Below, in pieces: positions 17,623-26,241 of a stretch of DNA of 64,000 bases. Within the stretch, counting starts at the first letter, position 1. The number at the start of each line of letters is the position of its first letter. The notes below the pieces were generated by a model. It was given only the letters and a program-made list of their open reading frames with translations. It had not been told where the DNA came from and searched no databases. The position numbers and the translations under genes were made by a program. The DNA is from Hyphomicrobiales bacterium (GTDB lineage: Bacteria > Pseudomonadota > Alphaproteobacteria > Rhizobiales > Rhizobiaceae), in contig UCJU01000003.1 in assembly GCA_900472925.1 (NCBI GenBank), forward strand, positions 145,685-209,684, written 5' to 3'.

Positions 17623-17653
17623 AAAAGGCCCGGAGCGATCCGGGCCTTTTCAT
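17623..17653 (+). terminator. Rho-independent terminator of gcvTHP
   Basis: Arms AAAAGGCCCGG (17623-17633) and CCGGGCCTTTT (17640-17650) are perfect, with a 6-base loop and a T tail. It lies 6 bases after the gcvP stop. The symmetry means it could also stop transcription of the convergent gene. Confidence 0.9.
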
Positions 17654-17676
17654 TTGCGCTGTAAAAATTGGGGTCG

Positions 17677-18180
17677 TTAGCGCGTCAGCTGAATATCAGC
17701 GGTCGTTACCGTCGGCCCCCCGGCACCATCCTTATCAGTTGTGCGCAGACGCAGACCATTGTTGCCGACCTTGGTAATGGTCATGGCCGCGGTCTTGTCA
17801 CCATTGATGATACGTTTCCATGTGATGGACAGATTGATGGAATTGCCGCTACGGCTGCCTGCGAGGGCCGACGGTATGCCAGATGGGCCAATGTAGTTTC
17901 CACGGTAACGCGTACCCGAGGCACTCAAATCCGCCGAGATCGCCCGGCGGATGACGAGCAATCCGCGGCAGGTTCCGTTCATGCGCAGCGAAGCGCCGGA
18001 CGTCGTCGATTCGAAGGTGCAGTTGACATTGATGGGCTTGGAGCCGATCTTGGTGGTAACGGTACCAGAACCCTTCCAGCTGCCCTTCAGAGTCGACAGA
18101 AACTCGGCCTCGTTTGCCATGGCGGGTGGCGCGGCGAGCGCGGTTGCGAGCGATATGATCGAAATCAATTTAAAGGTCAT
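17677..18180 (-). CDS. Hypothetical exported protein with EcfG-type promoter
   Basis: I do not recognise this 167-residue protein. It has a signal peptide (residues 1-22, ending AMA) and then a compact domain with two cysteines (NCTFESTTS and GTCRGLLV) that could form a disulfide. The block GSWKGSGTV followed by alternating polar strands suggests a small beta-barrel, perhaps lipocalin-like, but this is a guess from composition. The ATG at 18180 follows AAGGAAAA. An EcfG-type stress promoter lies 26 bases upstream. It converges on the gcvP terminator. Confidence 0.7.
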   Translation of the reverse strand: MTFKLISIISLATALAAPPAMANEAEFLSTLKGSWKGSGTVTTKIGSKPINVNCTFESTTSGASLRMNGTCRGLLVIRRAISADLSASGTRYRGNYIGPSGIPSALAGSRSGNSINLSITWKRIINGDKTAAMTITKVGNNGLRLRTTDKDGAGGPTVTTADIQLTR

Positions 18181-18205
18181 CGGCGTTTTCCTTGTGTGAA
18201 GATCG

Positions 18206-18230
18206 AACGCCCCGTTTTGCTGATTGTTCC
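18206..18230 (-). promoter_or_regulatory. EcfG-type general stress promoter
   Basis: On the minus strand GGAAC (18230-18226) and CGTT (18209-18206) are separated by 16 bases, which fits GGAAC-N16/17-CGTT. The -10 element is 26 bases before the ATG of the exported hypothetical protein, a suitable distance for a short leader. Confidence 0.65.
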
Positions 18231-18319
18231 TTTTCACAGATAGTTATGCTCTAAAGCAACTTAAACTGACCAGGCGCGTTTCTCGCCAGCTTCATCTCGC
18301 CCCTCCCGGAGAGCCTTAC

Positions 18320-19585
18320 ATGACAACGCTAACAACGCCTATCGATGCCAGCGGTCAGTCTCTCGGGAAATCCCCGCAGAAGGGTATATCCGACCGCTCT
18401 ATCTTTGCTCTTGCCGTCCTCAATTTCTTTCTGGCTGACGCTCGCGACGGGCTTGGACCGTTTCTGGATGCGTTTCTGGCGACCAATGGCTGGTCGGCGA
18501 TGCAACTTGGCGTCATTGCCACCGTAGGCGGGCTTGTCGGTCTTGCCGCGACTCCCCTTTGTGGTGCGCTGGTGGATGGCACCACATGGAAACGCACACT
18601 GATTGCCGTACCCGTTGTTCTCGTAACAATCGGCGCGTTGATTACGCTGCTCTTCACCAACGAGGCCGTGGTCTGGACAGGCCAGATCATGACGGCGGTC
18701 GTTGGTGCCGTCATCGGCCCTGCCCTTGCGGGTCTGACGCTCGGTCTCGTTGGCGAGAAGCTGTTTTCTCAACAGATCTCACGGAACGAGTTCTGGAACC
18801 ACGGTGGCAACTTCGTTTCGCTGTTTGCCACCTACTTTGCCGTGACGGCCTTCGGCATATCAGGCGTCATCGGCCTGATGGTCGCGACAGCCATTGGTGC
18901 GCTCGCAGCTGTCGCCGCCATCGACCCAAAACGCGTCGACCACAAGGTCGCGCGCGGGCTGGGCCATGACGAAGGCGAACCCGGGCCATCCGGCTTCAAG
19001 GTTCTGTTCAGAGAACGTGGCCTGATCTTCCTCTCCATCATTCTGCTGATCTTCCACTTCGGCAACGCGCCGATGGGCAGACTGATCGCGCAGAATTTCG
19101 CAATTGAGCTCAACTCTCCATTCCGCACGACGGCTATTATTACGGGTGTTGCGCAATTCGCCATGATCTTTGTCGCCGCCGTCGCGCCATGGCTTATCCG
19201 TCGCTTCGGCCTGTCGGCCGTGTTTATCATGGCACTTGCAGCCTTGCCTGTCAGAGGCCTCCTGGCGGCATCATTTCATGAATTCTGGGTGGTTTATCCG
19301 GTCCAGTTGCTGGACGGCGTCGGCGCGGGTTTGCTCGGTATTGCAACGCCGGTTGCCGTTGAAAGAATTCTAAAAGGCACCGGACGCTTCAATGTCGGCC
19401 TCGCCAGCGTAATGACCGTTCAAGGAATCGGTGCTTCGCTCAGCAACGGCGTGGCTGGCTGGCTGACCACCGAAGGCGGATATGCGCTGTCGCACCTCGT
19501 GGGCGGAGGCATCGCAGCCATCGCGATCGTTCTGTTCCTGATGTTCAGACACGATATTGCCCCTGCGCAGGAAACGGATGGCTGA
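18320..19585 (+). CDS. Major facilitator superfamily transporter
   Basis: The 421-residue product is a 12-segment inner-membrane transporter of the major facilitator superfamily. Hydrophobic segments are spaced as usual, with a longer loop near residue 205-220. The early block FFLADARDGLGPFL is a feature of a subgroup seen in rhizobia. I cannot assign a substrate. The ATG at 18320 follows CCGGAGAG at a good distance; the open frame from 18224 adds a hydrophilic stretch not expected here. It is followed by a strong bidirectional terminator. Confidence 0.85.
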   Translation: MTTLTTPIDASGQSLGKSPQKGISDRSIFALAVLNFFLADARDGLGPFLDAFLATNGWSAMQLGVIATVGGLVGLAATPLCGALVDGTTWKRTLIAVPVVLVTIGALITLLFTNEAVVWTGQIMTAVVGAVIGPALAGLTLGLVGEKLFSQQISRNEFWNHGGNFVSLFATYFAVTAFGISGVIGLMVATAIGALAAVAAIDPKRVDHKVARGLGHDEGEPGPSGFKVLFRERGLIFLSIILLIFHFGNAPMGRLIAQNFAIELNSPFRTTAIITGVAQFAMIFVAAVAPWLIRRFGLSAVFIMALAALPVRGLLAASFHEFWVVYPVQLLDGVGAGLLGIATPVAVERILKGTGRFNVGLASVMTVQGIGASLSNGVAGWLTTEGGYALSHLVGGGIAAIAIVLFLMFRHDIAPAQETDG

Positions 19586-19589
19586 AACG

Positions 19590-19617
19590 AAAAAGGAGGC
19601 CATTGGCCTCCTTTTTT
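19590..19617. terminator. Bidirectional terminator between MFS gene and fpr
   Basis: The perfect hairpin AAAAAGGAGGCC, a 4-base loop ATTG shared with the stem top, and GGCCTCCTTTTT ends in a T run on both strands. It lies 4 bases after the MFS stop and 17 bases after the fpr stop, so it serves both convergent genes. Confidence 0.9.
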
Positions 19618-19633
19618 ATAAGCGAAGTTGTGA

Positions 19634-20446
19634 TCAGCCGACGAAGGCGCGTTCGATAACGAACTCCGCTGGCTTGTTGTTTGCACCCTCGTTCAAGCCA
19701 GCCTGCTCAAGAAGCGCCTTGGTATCCTTCAGCATCGCGGTAGAGCCGCAAATCATGCCTCGGTCCACGGCGGGATCGAACGCTGGCACGCCAAGGTCGG
19801 CAAACATCTTGCCGTTCTCGATGAGGTCCGTGATCCGGCCTGTGAACGCGTAATCCTGGCGCGTCACCGTTGCGTAATGCTTCAGCTTGTCACCGACGAG
19901 TTCGCTCAGGAATTCGTGGTTCTTGATCTCTTCAAACAGATCGAAGCCGTATTTCAGTTCCGCCACATCGCGGCAGGTATGCGTGAGAATGACTTCCTCG
20001 AACTTTTCATAGGTTTCCGGGTCGCGGATGATACTCGCAAAAGGTGCTATGCCGGTTCCGGTCGAGAACATATAAAGACGCTTGCCGGGCGTCAGCGCAT
20101 CCAGAACCAGTGTGCCCGTCGGCTTCTTGCGCATCAACACGGTGTCACCGGCCTTGATTTGCTGGAGATGCGAGGTCAGTGGACCATCCGGCACCTTGAT
20201 GGAGAAGAACTCAAGTTCCTCATCCCAGGATGGGCTGGCGATGGAATAGGCGCGGTAGATCGGCTTTTCACCAACCATGAGACCGATCATGGCGAACTCA
20301 CCTGAACGGAAGCGAAAGCCGGCGGGACGCGTCATGCGGAAGCGGAACAGGTGATCGGTGTAATGCTCGACCGAAAGCACCGTCTCGGCGTAAACACCGT
20401 CAGGGATTTTCACCGAAAATTCTTCCGTCTTGGCTGGAGCGTTCAT
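19634..20446 (-). CDS. fpr: Ferredoxin/flavodoxin-NADP+ reductase
   Basis: Fpr moves electrons between NADPH and ferredoxin or flavodoxin, using FAD. The 270-residue length is that of the bacterial type. The FAD-binding block is YRAYSIASPSWD, the NADP-binding block is MFSTGTGIAPFASIIRDPETY, and the C terminus ends EFVIERAFVG as in the subclass I enzymes of proteobacteria. It lies next to the sulfite-reduction genes on the same strand, so it may supply their electrons, but 142 bases with a long inverted repeat separate them. Confidence 0.93.
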   Translation of the reverse strand: MNAPAKTEEFSVKIPDGVYAETVLSVEHYTDHLFRFRMTRPAGFRFRSGEFAMIGLMVGEKPIYRAYSIASPSWDEELEFFSIKVPDGPLTSHLQQIKAGDTVLMRKKPTGTLVLDALTPGKRLYMFSTGTGIAPFASIIRDPETYEKFEEVILTHTCRDVAELKYGFDLFEEIKNHEFLSELVGDKLKHYATVTRQDYAFTGRITDLIENGKMFADLGVPAFDPAVDRGMICGSTAMLKDTKALLEQAGLNEGANNKPAEFVIERAFVG

Positions 20447-20545
20447 TCTCTATCCGTCCATCTTCATGGTGTGCGACATTTTCAGATGGGCCAATATACC
20501 ATCCGGCCCCGCTTTTGAAGGTACAGGAATGTCATTGGTGCTATG

Positions 20546-20583
20546 CGCTTAGAAATATGTATCAAAACTCACATTTCTAAGCG
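20546..20583. repeat. Inverted repeat with perfect 11-base arms
   Basis: CGCTTAGAAAT (20546-20556) and ATTTCTAAGCG (20573-20583) are exact reverse complements separated by 16 bases. The repeat lies 5 bases after the DUF934 stop and about 100 bases upstream of the fpr ATG. No T run follows on either strand. It could be a weak terminator of the cys operon, an RNA-stabilising hairpin, or an operator for fpr. Confidence 0.55.
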
Positions 20584-20588
20584 GTACC

Positions 20589-21095
20589 TCAAACTGCTTT
20601 TTGACGACGCCAGCTATAGGTCTCTCCACCCGCCGACGCTTTGGCTGTCGGCTGGTAGTAGACATCGATTGCTGGCAAGCGGTTTTCGGACAGGCGACGG
20701 ATCGCGGTTTCGTTCGTGACAGCGAAGCTGGTAAAGCCGGTTCGCAGCATCAACGGTACCTGGTCGATCAGCACATCAGCAACCGCCCGCAACTCACCCT
20801 GATAGTTTAGGCGCGTGCGCAACAGCGACGCGTGGCTGAAGCCACGACCATCGCTGAAGGCCGGGAAGCTAACCGCGACCATGGCGATGCGATCGATGAA
20901 CGGACGAAGCTTTTCAACATCGTCAGCAGGCGCAAGAAGAACGCCAAGGCCGACATCGTTGCTTTCCTCTGCCCGCGCGATGAAAGCATCGAGCCCGAGA
21001 ACAGCTTGCTGACCATCCTCAGCCTTGAGCTCTTCGGTCTCGATAATCCATGGATCATTGTCCACAAAACCGCTCTCTTTCCAGATTTTCGTCAT
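20589..21095 (-). CDS. DUF934 family protein of the sulfite-reduction operon
   Basis: The 168-residue protein belongs to DUF934, a family found next to sulfite or nitrite reductase genes and thought to help that enzyme, though its role is unproven. Typical blocks are DDVEKLRPFIDRI, FPAFSDGRGFSHASLLR and YRGEL-like NYQGELRAVGDVL (here AVADVL). It starts 11 bases after cysI and is the last gene of cysG-DUF2849-cysI-DUF934. It has no signal peptide or membrane segment. Confidence 0.85.
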   Translation of the reverse strand: MTKIWKESGFVDNDPWIIETEELKAEDGQQAVLGLDAFIARAEESNDVGLGVLLAPADDVEKLRPFIDRIAMVAVSFPAFSDGRGFSHASLLRTRLNYQGELRAVADVLIDQVPLMLRTGFTSFAVTNETAIRRLSENRLPAIDVYYQPTAKASAGGETYSWRRQKAV

Positions 21096-21106
21096 GATGC
21101 GGTTCC

Positions 21107-22777
21107 TTATGCGGCTGCGGCGGTTGCCGGGTAGAGCGCTTCCTTGAAAGGCTGCGCGCCGACACGGCGATAGGCTTCGAGGAAGGTTTCTTCTTTCGAC
21201 AGACGCAAACCGAGATAGGTATCGACGATGGTTTCCACGGCATCCGTCACCTTCTCAGGCTCGAAGCCGCGACCGATGATTTCACCGATGGACGAGTTCT
21301 CGTCGCCCGATCCGCCTAGCGTAATCTGGTAGAGCTCGGCGCCCTTCTTTTCGACCCCCAGCAGACCGATGTGGCCGACATGGTGATGACCGCAAGCGTT
21401 GATGCAGCCGGAAATCTTGATCTTCAACTCACCGATTTCAGCCTGACGCTCCGGTGAGCCGAAGCGCGTGGAGATTTCCTGAGACAGGGGAATGGAACGC
21501 GCATTGGCCAGCGCGCAGTAATCCAATCCGGGACAGGCGATGATATCCGTGATGAGACCGGCATTTGCTGTGGCGAGACCAGCGCCGAGCAAGGCACGAT
21601 AGACCGGTTCCAGATCAGCCAGTGCGACATGCGGCAAAATGATATTTTGCTCATGGCTGATGCGGATTTCGTCCTGCGCATATTCTTCGGCGATATCAGC
21701 AACGAGGTCCATCTGTTCGTCGGATGCGTCACCCGGGATGCCGCCGATAGGCTTTAGCGACACCGTCACCATGCCGTAGTCCGGGTTCTTGTGCGGCTGC
21801 ACATTCTGGTCCACCCAGCGAGCGAAATCCGGATCGGCTTTCTTCCAGCGCGCAAGGCTTTCCCAACCTTCAGGACGCGGTTTCAAATCAGGCAGTGCAA
21901 AGTAGGAAGTGATTGCCTCGATGTCTGCATCCGGCAGCTTGAGTTCGCCGTTTTTCAGCTGCGCAAATTCCGCTTCCACCTGACGCGCCAGTTCCTCGGC
22001 ACCCGTTTCATGGACGAGAATCTTTATTCGCGCCTTGTACTTGTTATCGCGGCGACCATGCAGATTGTAAACGCGCATAATGGCAGTGGTGTAGGACAGC
22101 AAATCTTCTTCCGGCAGGAAGTCGTTAATCTTCTTGGCGATCATCGGCGTTCTGCCCTGCCCGCCGCCGACATAGACGGCAAAGCCGATTTCACCCTTGT
22201 CGTTCTTCTTCAAGTGCAGGCCGATATCATGCACCTGAATGGCGGCTCGGTCCCTGGACGCACCTGTCACCGCTATCTTGAACTTGCGTGGCAGGAAGGA
22301 GAATTCCGGATGGACGGAAGACCACTGGCGCAGGATTTCAGCATAGGGTCGCGGGTCGGCGACTTCGTCTTCGGCAGCACCGGCAAAATGATCAGCAGTC
22401 ACGTTGCGAATACAGTTGCCAGAGGTTTGCAGCGCATGCATTTCCACGCTGGAAAGCTCGGCCAGAATGTCCGGCGTGTCGGCAAGGCGTGGCCAATTGT
22501 ATTGAATGTTCTGACGCGTTGTGAAGTGGCCATAACCGCGGTCATATTTGCGCGCGATATGCGCCAGCATCCGCATCTGCCTGGCGTTCAACGTGCCGTA
22601 GGGAATGGCGACACGCAGCATATATGCGTGCAGTTGCAGATAAACGCCATTCATCAAACGCAGTGGCTTGAACGCATCTTCGGCCAACTCACCGGAAAGG
22701 CGACGTTCCACCTGATCGCGGAATTGCTCCACGCGGCCTTGAACGAAAGCGTGGTCGAACTCATCATAGCGATACAT
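21107..22777 (-). CDS. cysI: Sulfite reductase hemoprotein (nitrite/sulfite reductase family)
   Basis: The 556-residue enzyme reduces sulfite to sulfide with siroheme and a 4Fe-4S cluster. It has the ferredoxin-like repeats of the family; the substrate-binding block GHFTTRQNIQYNWP is early, and the cluster cysteines lie in ACPGLDYCALAN and SGCINACGHHHVGHIG. Family members also reduce nitrite, but the fused siroheme synthase gene and DUF2849/DUF934 neighbours favour sulfite. The ATG at 22777 gives the family start (YRYDEFDHAFV). It follows DUF2849 by 8 bases. Confidence 0.9.
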   Translation of the reverse strand: MYRYDEFDHAFVQGRVEQFRDQVERRLSGELAEDAFKPLRLMNGVYLQLHAYMLRVAIPYGTLNARQMRMLAHIARKYDRGYGHFTTRQNIQYNWPRLADTPDILAELSSVEMHALQTSGNCIRNVTADHFAGAAEDEVADPRPYAEILRQWSSVHPEFSFLPRKFKIAVTGASRDRAAIQVHDIGLHLKKNDKGEIGFAVYVGGGQGRTPMIAKKINDFLPEEDLLSYTTAIMRVYNLHGRRDNKYKARIKILVHETGAEELARQVEAEFAQLKNGELKLPDADIEAITSYFALPDLKPRPEGWESLARWKKADPDFARWVDQNVQPHKNPDYGMVTVSLKPIGGIPGDASDEQMDLVADIAEEYAQDEIRISHEQNIILPHVALADLEPVYRALLGAGLATANAGLITDIIACPGLDYCALANARSIPLSQEISTRFGSPERQAEIGELKIKISGCINACGHHHVGHIGLLGVEKKGAELYQITLGGSGDENSSIGEIIGRGFEPEKVTDAVETIVDTYLGLRLSKEETFLEAYRRVGAQPFKEALYPATAAAA

Positions 22778-22785
22778 GATATTCC

Positions 22786-23100
22786 TCAGACTGCGATAAA
22801 GTCGGCGTCGGCAGGCTTGAAGCCTGCGGCATACTGAATGGTTGGACCTGCTGCACGGATGCGTTCGCGAAGGCGCGTTGGCCACAAACGGCCGTCTTCT
22901 TCCGTAACGTCGACGATATTAACGTCAACAACCTTGTTGGCGGAGAAATCGCGCTTGCCGATCTCCTCCAGCGACGCTTCGGCTTCCGCGTGCCGCGCAA
23001 CGAGCGCAGACTGAAGGTCTTCGGACCACTCACCATTGGCATCAAGCCACACGGCGATGCCATCACCCAGACGGTTGGCTGTCAGAACCTTGTCAACCAT
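22786..23100 (-). CDS. DUF2849 family protein of the sulfite-reduction operon
   Basis: This 104-residue cytoplasmic protein belongs to DUF2849, an alphaproteobacterial family known mainly from its position between cysG and cysI. Its role is unknown. The block LTANRLGDGIAVWLD at the N terminus is typical. I chose the ATG at 23100 because GGAG lies 7 bases upstream; the ATG at 23106 would be only one base from that site. The gene start overlaps the end of cysG by 8 bases. Confidence 0.82.
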   Translation of the reverse strand: MVDKVLTANRLGDGIAVWLDANGEWSEDLQSALVARHAEAEASLEEIGKRDFSANKVVDVNIVDVTEEDGRLWPTRLRERIRAAGPTIQYAAGFKPADADFIAV

Positions 23101-24559
23101 TTGCATACTCCTGCTTTAAATCCGAAAACTTTCCAGCAAGGGCAAGCGACTCGGATTTTTCGAAATTCGCACCGGCAACAGCATCGCCGATGATGACCAT
23201 GACCGGGCCGGTCAGTTGGTCGCAATGCTCAAGATCCGGCAAATCCTTCAAGGTGCCATGCATGAGGCGGCGGTAGGATCGGCTGGCATTTTCGATGACG
23301 GCAACTGTCGTGTCGGCATTGAGACCGGCACCCATCAGGCGGGTTGCCACCGATGCGGCCACGGACCTGCCCATGTAAACGGCAATCGTCGCGCCAGACA
23401 CAGCAAGTCGAGCCCAATCCGGCAGGATATCGCCAGCAAGATCATGGCCCGTTGTAAAGATCAGCGACGATGCAACGCCCCGCAACGTCAATGGCAATTC
23501 GAAATCCGCGGCCGCTGCGAAAGCAGAGGTAATGCCGGGCACGATTTCGTACCCGATACCAGCCTCGCGCAAAGCAGCCATCTCTTCTGCCGCGCGACCG
23601 TAGACAAGTGGATCACCGGACTTCAGACGTACGACCCTTTTGCCCTCTTCACCCAATTGCACAAGCAGGGTGTTGATGTCTGCCTGCGACTTGGAATGAC
23701 AGCCTTTGCGCTTGCCGACGGAGAGGCGTTCAGCATCACGACGACCCATGTCAACGATCTCCTGCGGCACCAGAGCATCGTAAACGATGACATCCGCCTG
23801 CATCAGCACGCGTTGCGCACGCAAGGTCAGCAGATCCTCAGCGCCCGGCCCTGCCCCTACCAGCCAGACATAGCCCTCACGGCTTTCTGGTGAGTCCAAA
23901 AGCTTCGTTGCGGCCGATCGTGCAGCATCAAGATCATTGAGCGCGACGGAGTCGGCGACGCTACCTGTGAAAAACCGTCGCCAGAAATTGCGTCGCAGCG
24001 CGCCCTTGGGAATAGCGTTTTCCGCCGCATCGCGATACTCGACCGCGAGCCTGGCCAACTTGCCAAGAGATGGCGCCAGCATCTGATCGATACGTGCGCG
24101 GATTATCTGCCCCAAGACAGGCCCAGCGCCCTCCGTACAAATCGCCACGGCGAGAGGCGCACGCGCGACCAGACCTGGGGTGTAGAAATCACAGTAGCCC
24201 GGCTGATCCACGGCGTTTGCTGGAATTGACCTGGCACGTGCAGCGTCGACGATCTGCCGGTCAAGAGCCTCTTCGCCGGTGGCGGCGAAAACAAGAACCA
24301 TGCCCTCGATCAACTCAGGAGTAAAAGCGAGGGGACGGTGTGTGACTTTACCCTGCCCCAGCAAGGCTGCGTAGTCATCCTGAGGAGAATCGGCAAAAGC
24401 GCAGATATCGGCGCTTGTGTTGAGAAGGAGCCGCACCTTGGCGAACGCTTCGTCACCGTTTCCAAAAACCGCCACTGGACGTCCTTCAACCTTGAAAAAG
24501 GCAGGAAATGTCGTCAACCGATGATCGGCTTTGTCTGTGGTGTCTCTCAGCATGGCCAT
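23093..24559 (-). CDS. cysG: Siroheme synthase (fused methyltransferase, dehydrogenase, chelatase)
   Basis: CysG makes siroheme from uroporphyrinogen III for sulfite reductase. About residues 1-215 form the precorrin-2 dehydrogenase and ferrochelatase part (VAVFGNGDEAFAKVRLL, YCDFYTPGLVARAPL), and residues 235-480 form the uroporphyrinogen methyltransferase (WLVGAGPGAEDLLTLRA, VYGRAAEEMAALREAG). The total of 488 residues from the ATG at 24559 is close to the usual length; the ATG at 24553 is an equal candidate, and no strong ribosome site decides. It heads the operon and is divergent from the deaminase gene. Confidence 0.92.
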   Translation of the reverse strand: MAMLRDTTDKADHRLTTFPAFFKVEGRPVAVFGNGDEAFAKVRLLLNTSADICAFADSPQDDYAALLGQGKVTHRPLAFTPELIEGMVLVFAATGEEALDRQIVDAARARSIPANAVDQPGYCDFYTPGLVARAPLAVAICTEGAGPVLGQIIRARIDQMLAPSLGKLARLAVEYRDAAENAIPKGALRRNFWRRFFTGSVADSVALNDLDAARSAATKLLDSPESREGYVWLVGAGPGAEDLLTLRAQRVLMQADVIVYDALVPQEIVDMGRRDAERLSVGKRKGCHSKSQADINTLLVQLGEEGKRVVRLKSGDPLVYGRAAEEMAALREAGIGYEIVPGITSAFAAAADFELPLTLRGVASSLIFTTGHDLAGDILPDWARLAVSGATIAVYMGRSVAASVATRLMGAGLNADTTVAVIENASRSYRRLMHGTLKDLPDLEHCDQLTGPVMVIIGDAVAGANFEKSESLALAGKFSDLKQEYANG

Positions 24560-24785
24560 ACTATGTCCGATCCGGCGCCCGTGTTGAAGGTACAGAAATT
24601 CGCTTGCTATATTGCAGTAGATTTTTATTTCCCGACAAGCGTAGATTTGGAGGAAAAGCACCCGACCGGGCGAAATCGTCACACTGTTGTAATTCCAACG
24701 ATATTCTACAAAATTTCTATACTTTTACAGCGATTCCCGTCGCAAAAAAGACCTGATCGACCGTACTCAAAAACAGGAAATTACC

Positions 24786-25373
24786 TTGACTGAACAGACA
24801 ATAGCATCTCGACTGCTAAACGTCATCCAGAACGATATTCTTCCTTTGACGGTGCGTGGCGTTTCACTGGGTAACAAAGTGTTCGGCGCGGCGATCTTAC
24901 GCAAGTCCGACCTATCGCTTGTGATTGCCGAAACCAACAACGAGTTGGAAAATCCATTGTGGCACGGCGAGGTTCATACATTAAAACGCTTCCATGAACT
25001 AGGTGAAAAACCAGATACGAAAGATCTGATCTTTCTATCGACGCACGAGCCCTGCACCATGTGCATGTCGGCAATAACCTGGGCTGGTTTCGATAACTTC
25101 TATTCCTTCTTCAGCCACGAAGATTCACGCGATGCCTTTGCCATCCCGCATGATCTGAAAATTCTGAAAGAGGTATTCGGCCTGGAGCCTGGCGGTTACA
25201 GGCGCAACAATGCGTTTTGGAACTCCTACTTCATATCCGACCTAGTGGAAAATGAAGACGAACCCCGTAAAACACAACTCAAAGAGCAGACGGCACGCAT
25301 CAAAGCAGCCTATGACGATCTGTCTGTGAACTATCAGTCGTCCAAGGGCGAAAACAACATTCCGCTGAATTGA
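24786..25373 (+). CDS. Nucleoside/nucleobase deaminase family protein
   Basis: The 195-residue protein has the zinc site of the cytidine and guanine deaminase superfamily: H60-G61-E62 in LWHGEVHTL, where the usual HAE is changed to HGE, and C90/C93 in HEPCTMCMSAITW. It probably deaminates a nucleobase or nucleoside in the cytoplasm, but the substrate is not clear. The start appears to be TTG at 24786 behind AGGAAA. The C-terminal 70 residues do not match a domain I know. The leader is AT rich. MazG, another nucleotide-cleaning enzyme, follows 23 bases downstream. Confidence 0.75.
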   Translation: MTEQTIASRLLNVIQNDILPLTVRGVSLGNKVFGAAILRKSDLSLVIAETNNELENPLWHGEVHTLKRFHELGEKPDTKDLIFLSTHEPCTMCMSAITWAGFDNFYSFFSHEDSRDAFAIPHDLKILKEVFGLEPGGYRRNNAFWNSYFISDLVENEDEPRKTQLKEQTARIKAAYDDLSVNYQSSKGENNIPLN

Positions 25374-25396
25374 ACCGCGGCAGAGAGCAAAATTAA

Positions 25397-26233
25397 ATGG
25401 AAGCCTCGAAAGATATTTCCCGCCTCATCGAGATCATGGAGGCGCTGCGCCAGCCGGAGACCGGCTGCCCCTGGGACATCGTCCAGACATTCGAGACGAT
25501 CAAACCCTATACGGTTGAGGAAGCCTATGAGGTTGCAGATGCCATCGAGCGCAATGACATGGACGATCTCTGTGAAGAGTTGGGCGACCTTTTGTTGCAG
25601 GTGGTGTTTCATTCCCGCATAGCCGAGGAAAGGGGCGAGTTTTCGTTTGGCGACGTCGTCCATGCCGTGACGACCAAGATGATCCGACGCCACCCACATG
25701 TTTTTGCAAAGTCTGATGCTGATACACCCGCATCGGTAAAGCGGCAGTGGGACGCGATAAAGGCAGAGGAAAAACGTGAGCGCGCAGAGCGCCGTGCCCA
25801 ACGCGGTATAGAAGAGGATTTCAAGGCAGGCTTCCTCGGCTCGATCCAACGCACGCAGCCGGCGCTGACAGAAGCATTGAAACTTCAGGAACAGGCCGCG
25901 CGCGTTGGCTTCGACTGGTCCGAACCGCAACCCATTCTCGATAAAATTGAAGAGGAAGTAGCGGAGTTACGAGAGGCTCTGGCAGAAGGACGACCGGAAA
26001 AAGTTGCCGACGAACTCGGGGATCTGATATTCGCACTCGTCAACATCGGCCGCCACGTCGATGCCGATCCGGAAAACGCGCTGAGAGGAACGAACACGAA
26101 ATTCCGCCGCCGTTTCCGCCATATAGAGACGTCATTGACGGAAAATGGCGAGACGCTGGAGGCAGCAACGCTGGACCGAATGGAGCAGCTCTGGCAATCT
26201 GCCAAGGCGATCGAACGCCAGATTGAATGTTGA
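25397..26233 (+). CDS. mazG: Nucleoside triphosphate pyrophosphohydrolase MazG
   Basis: MazG hydrolyses nucleoside triphosphates to monophosphates and pyrophosphate and protects the cell from abnormal nucleotides. The 278-residue product has two MazG domains, about residues 25-105 (CPWDIVQTFETIKPYTVEEAYEV, EELGDLLLQVVFH) and 150-260 (EEEVAELREAL, DELGDLIFALVNIGRH). The EExxD metal-binding helices are visible in both. It lies 23 bases after the deaminase gene on the same strand and is convergent with the diguanylate cyclase gene only 8 bases away. Confidence 0.95.
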   Translation: MEASKDISRLIEIMEALRQPETGCPWDIVQTFETIKPYTVEEAYEVADAIERNDMDDLCEELGDLLLQVVFHSRIAEERGEFSFGDVVHAVTTKMIRRHPHVFAKSDADTPASVKRQWDAIKAEEKRERAERRAQRGIEEDFKAGFLGSIQRTQPALTEALKLQEQAARVGFDWSEPQPILDKIEEEVAELREALAEGRPEKVADELGDLIFALVNIGRHVDADPENALRGTNTKFRRRFRHIETSLTENGETLEAATLDRMEQLWQSAKAIERQIEC

Positions 26234-26241
26234 TCGGCTTA

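Noticed and set aside
14750-17653. Long open frames antisense to gcvP (about 400 codons each)
   Set aside because: They lie fully opposite a clear gcvP gene, lack ribosome sites and family features, and are rich in Arg, His and Gln as expected from reverse reading of GC-biased codons.
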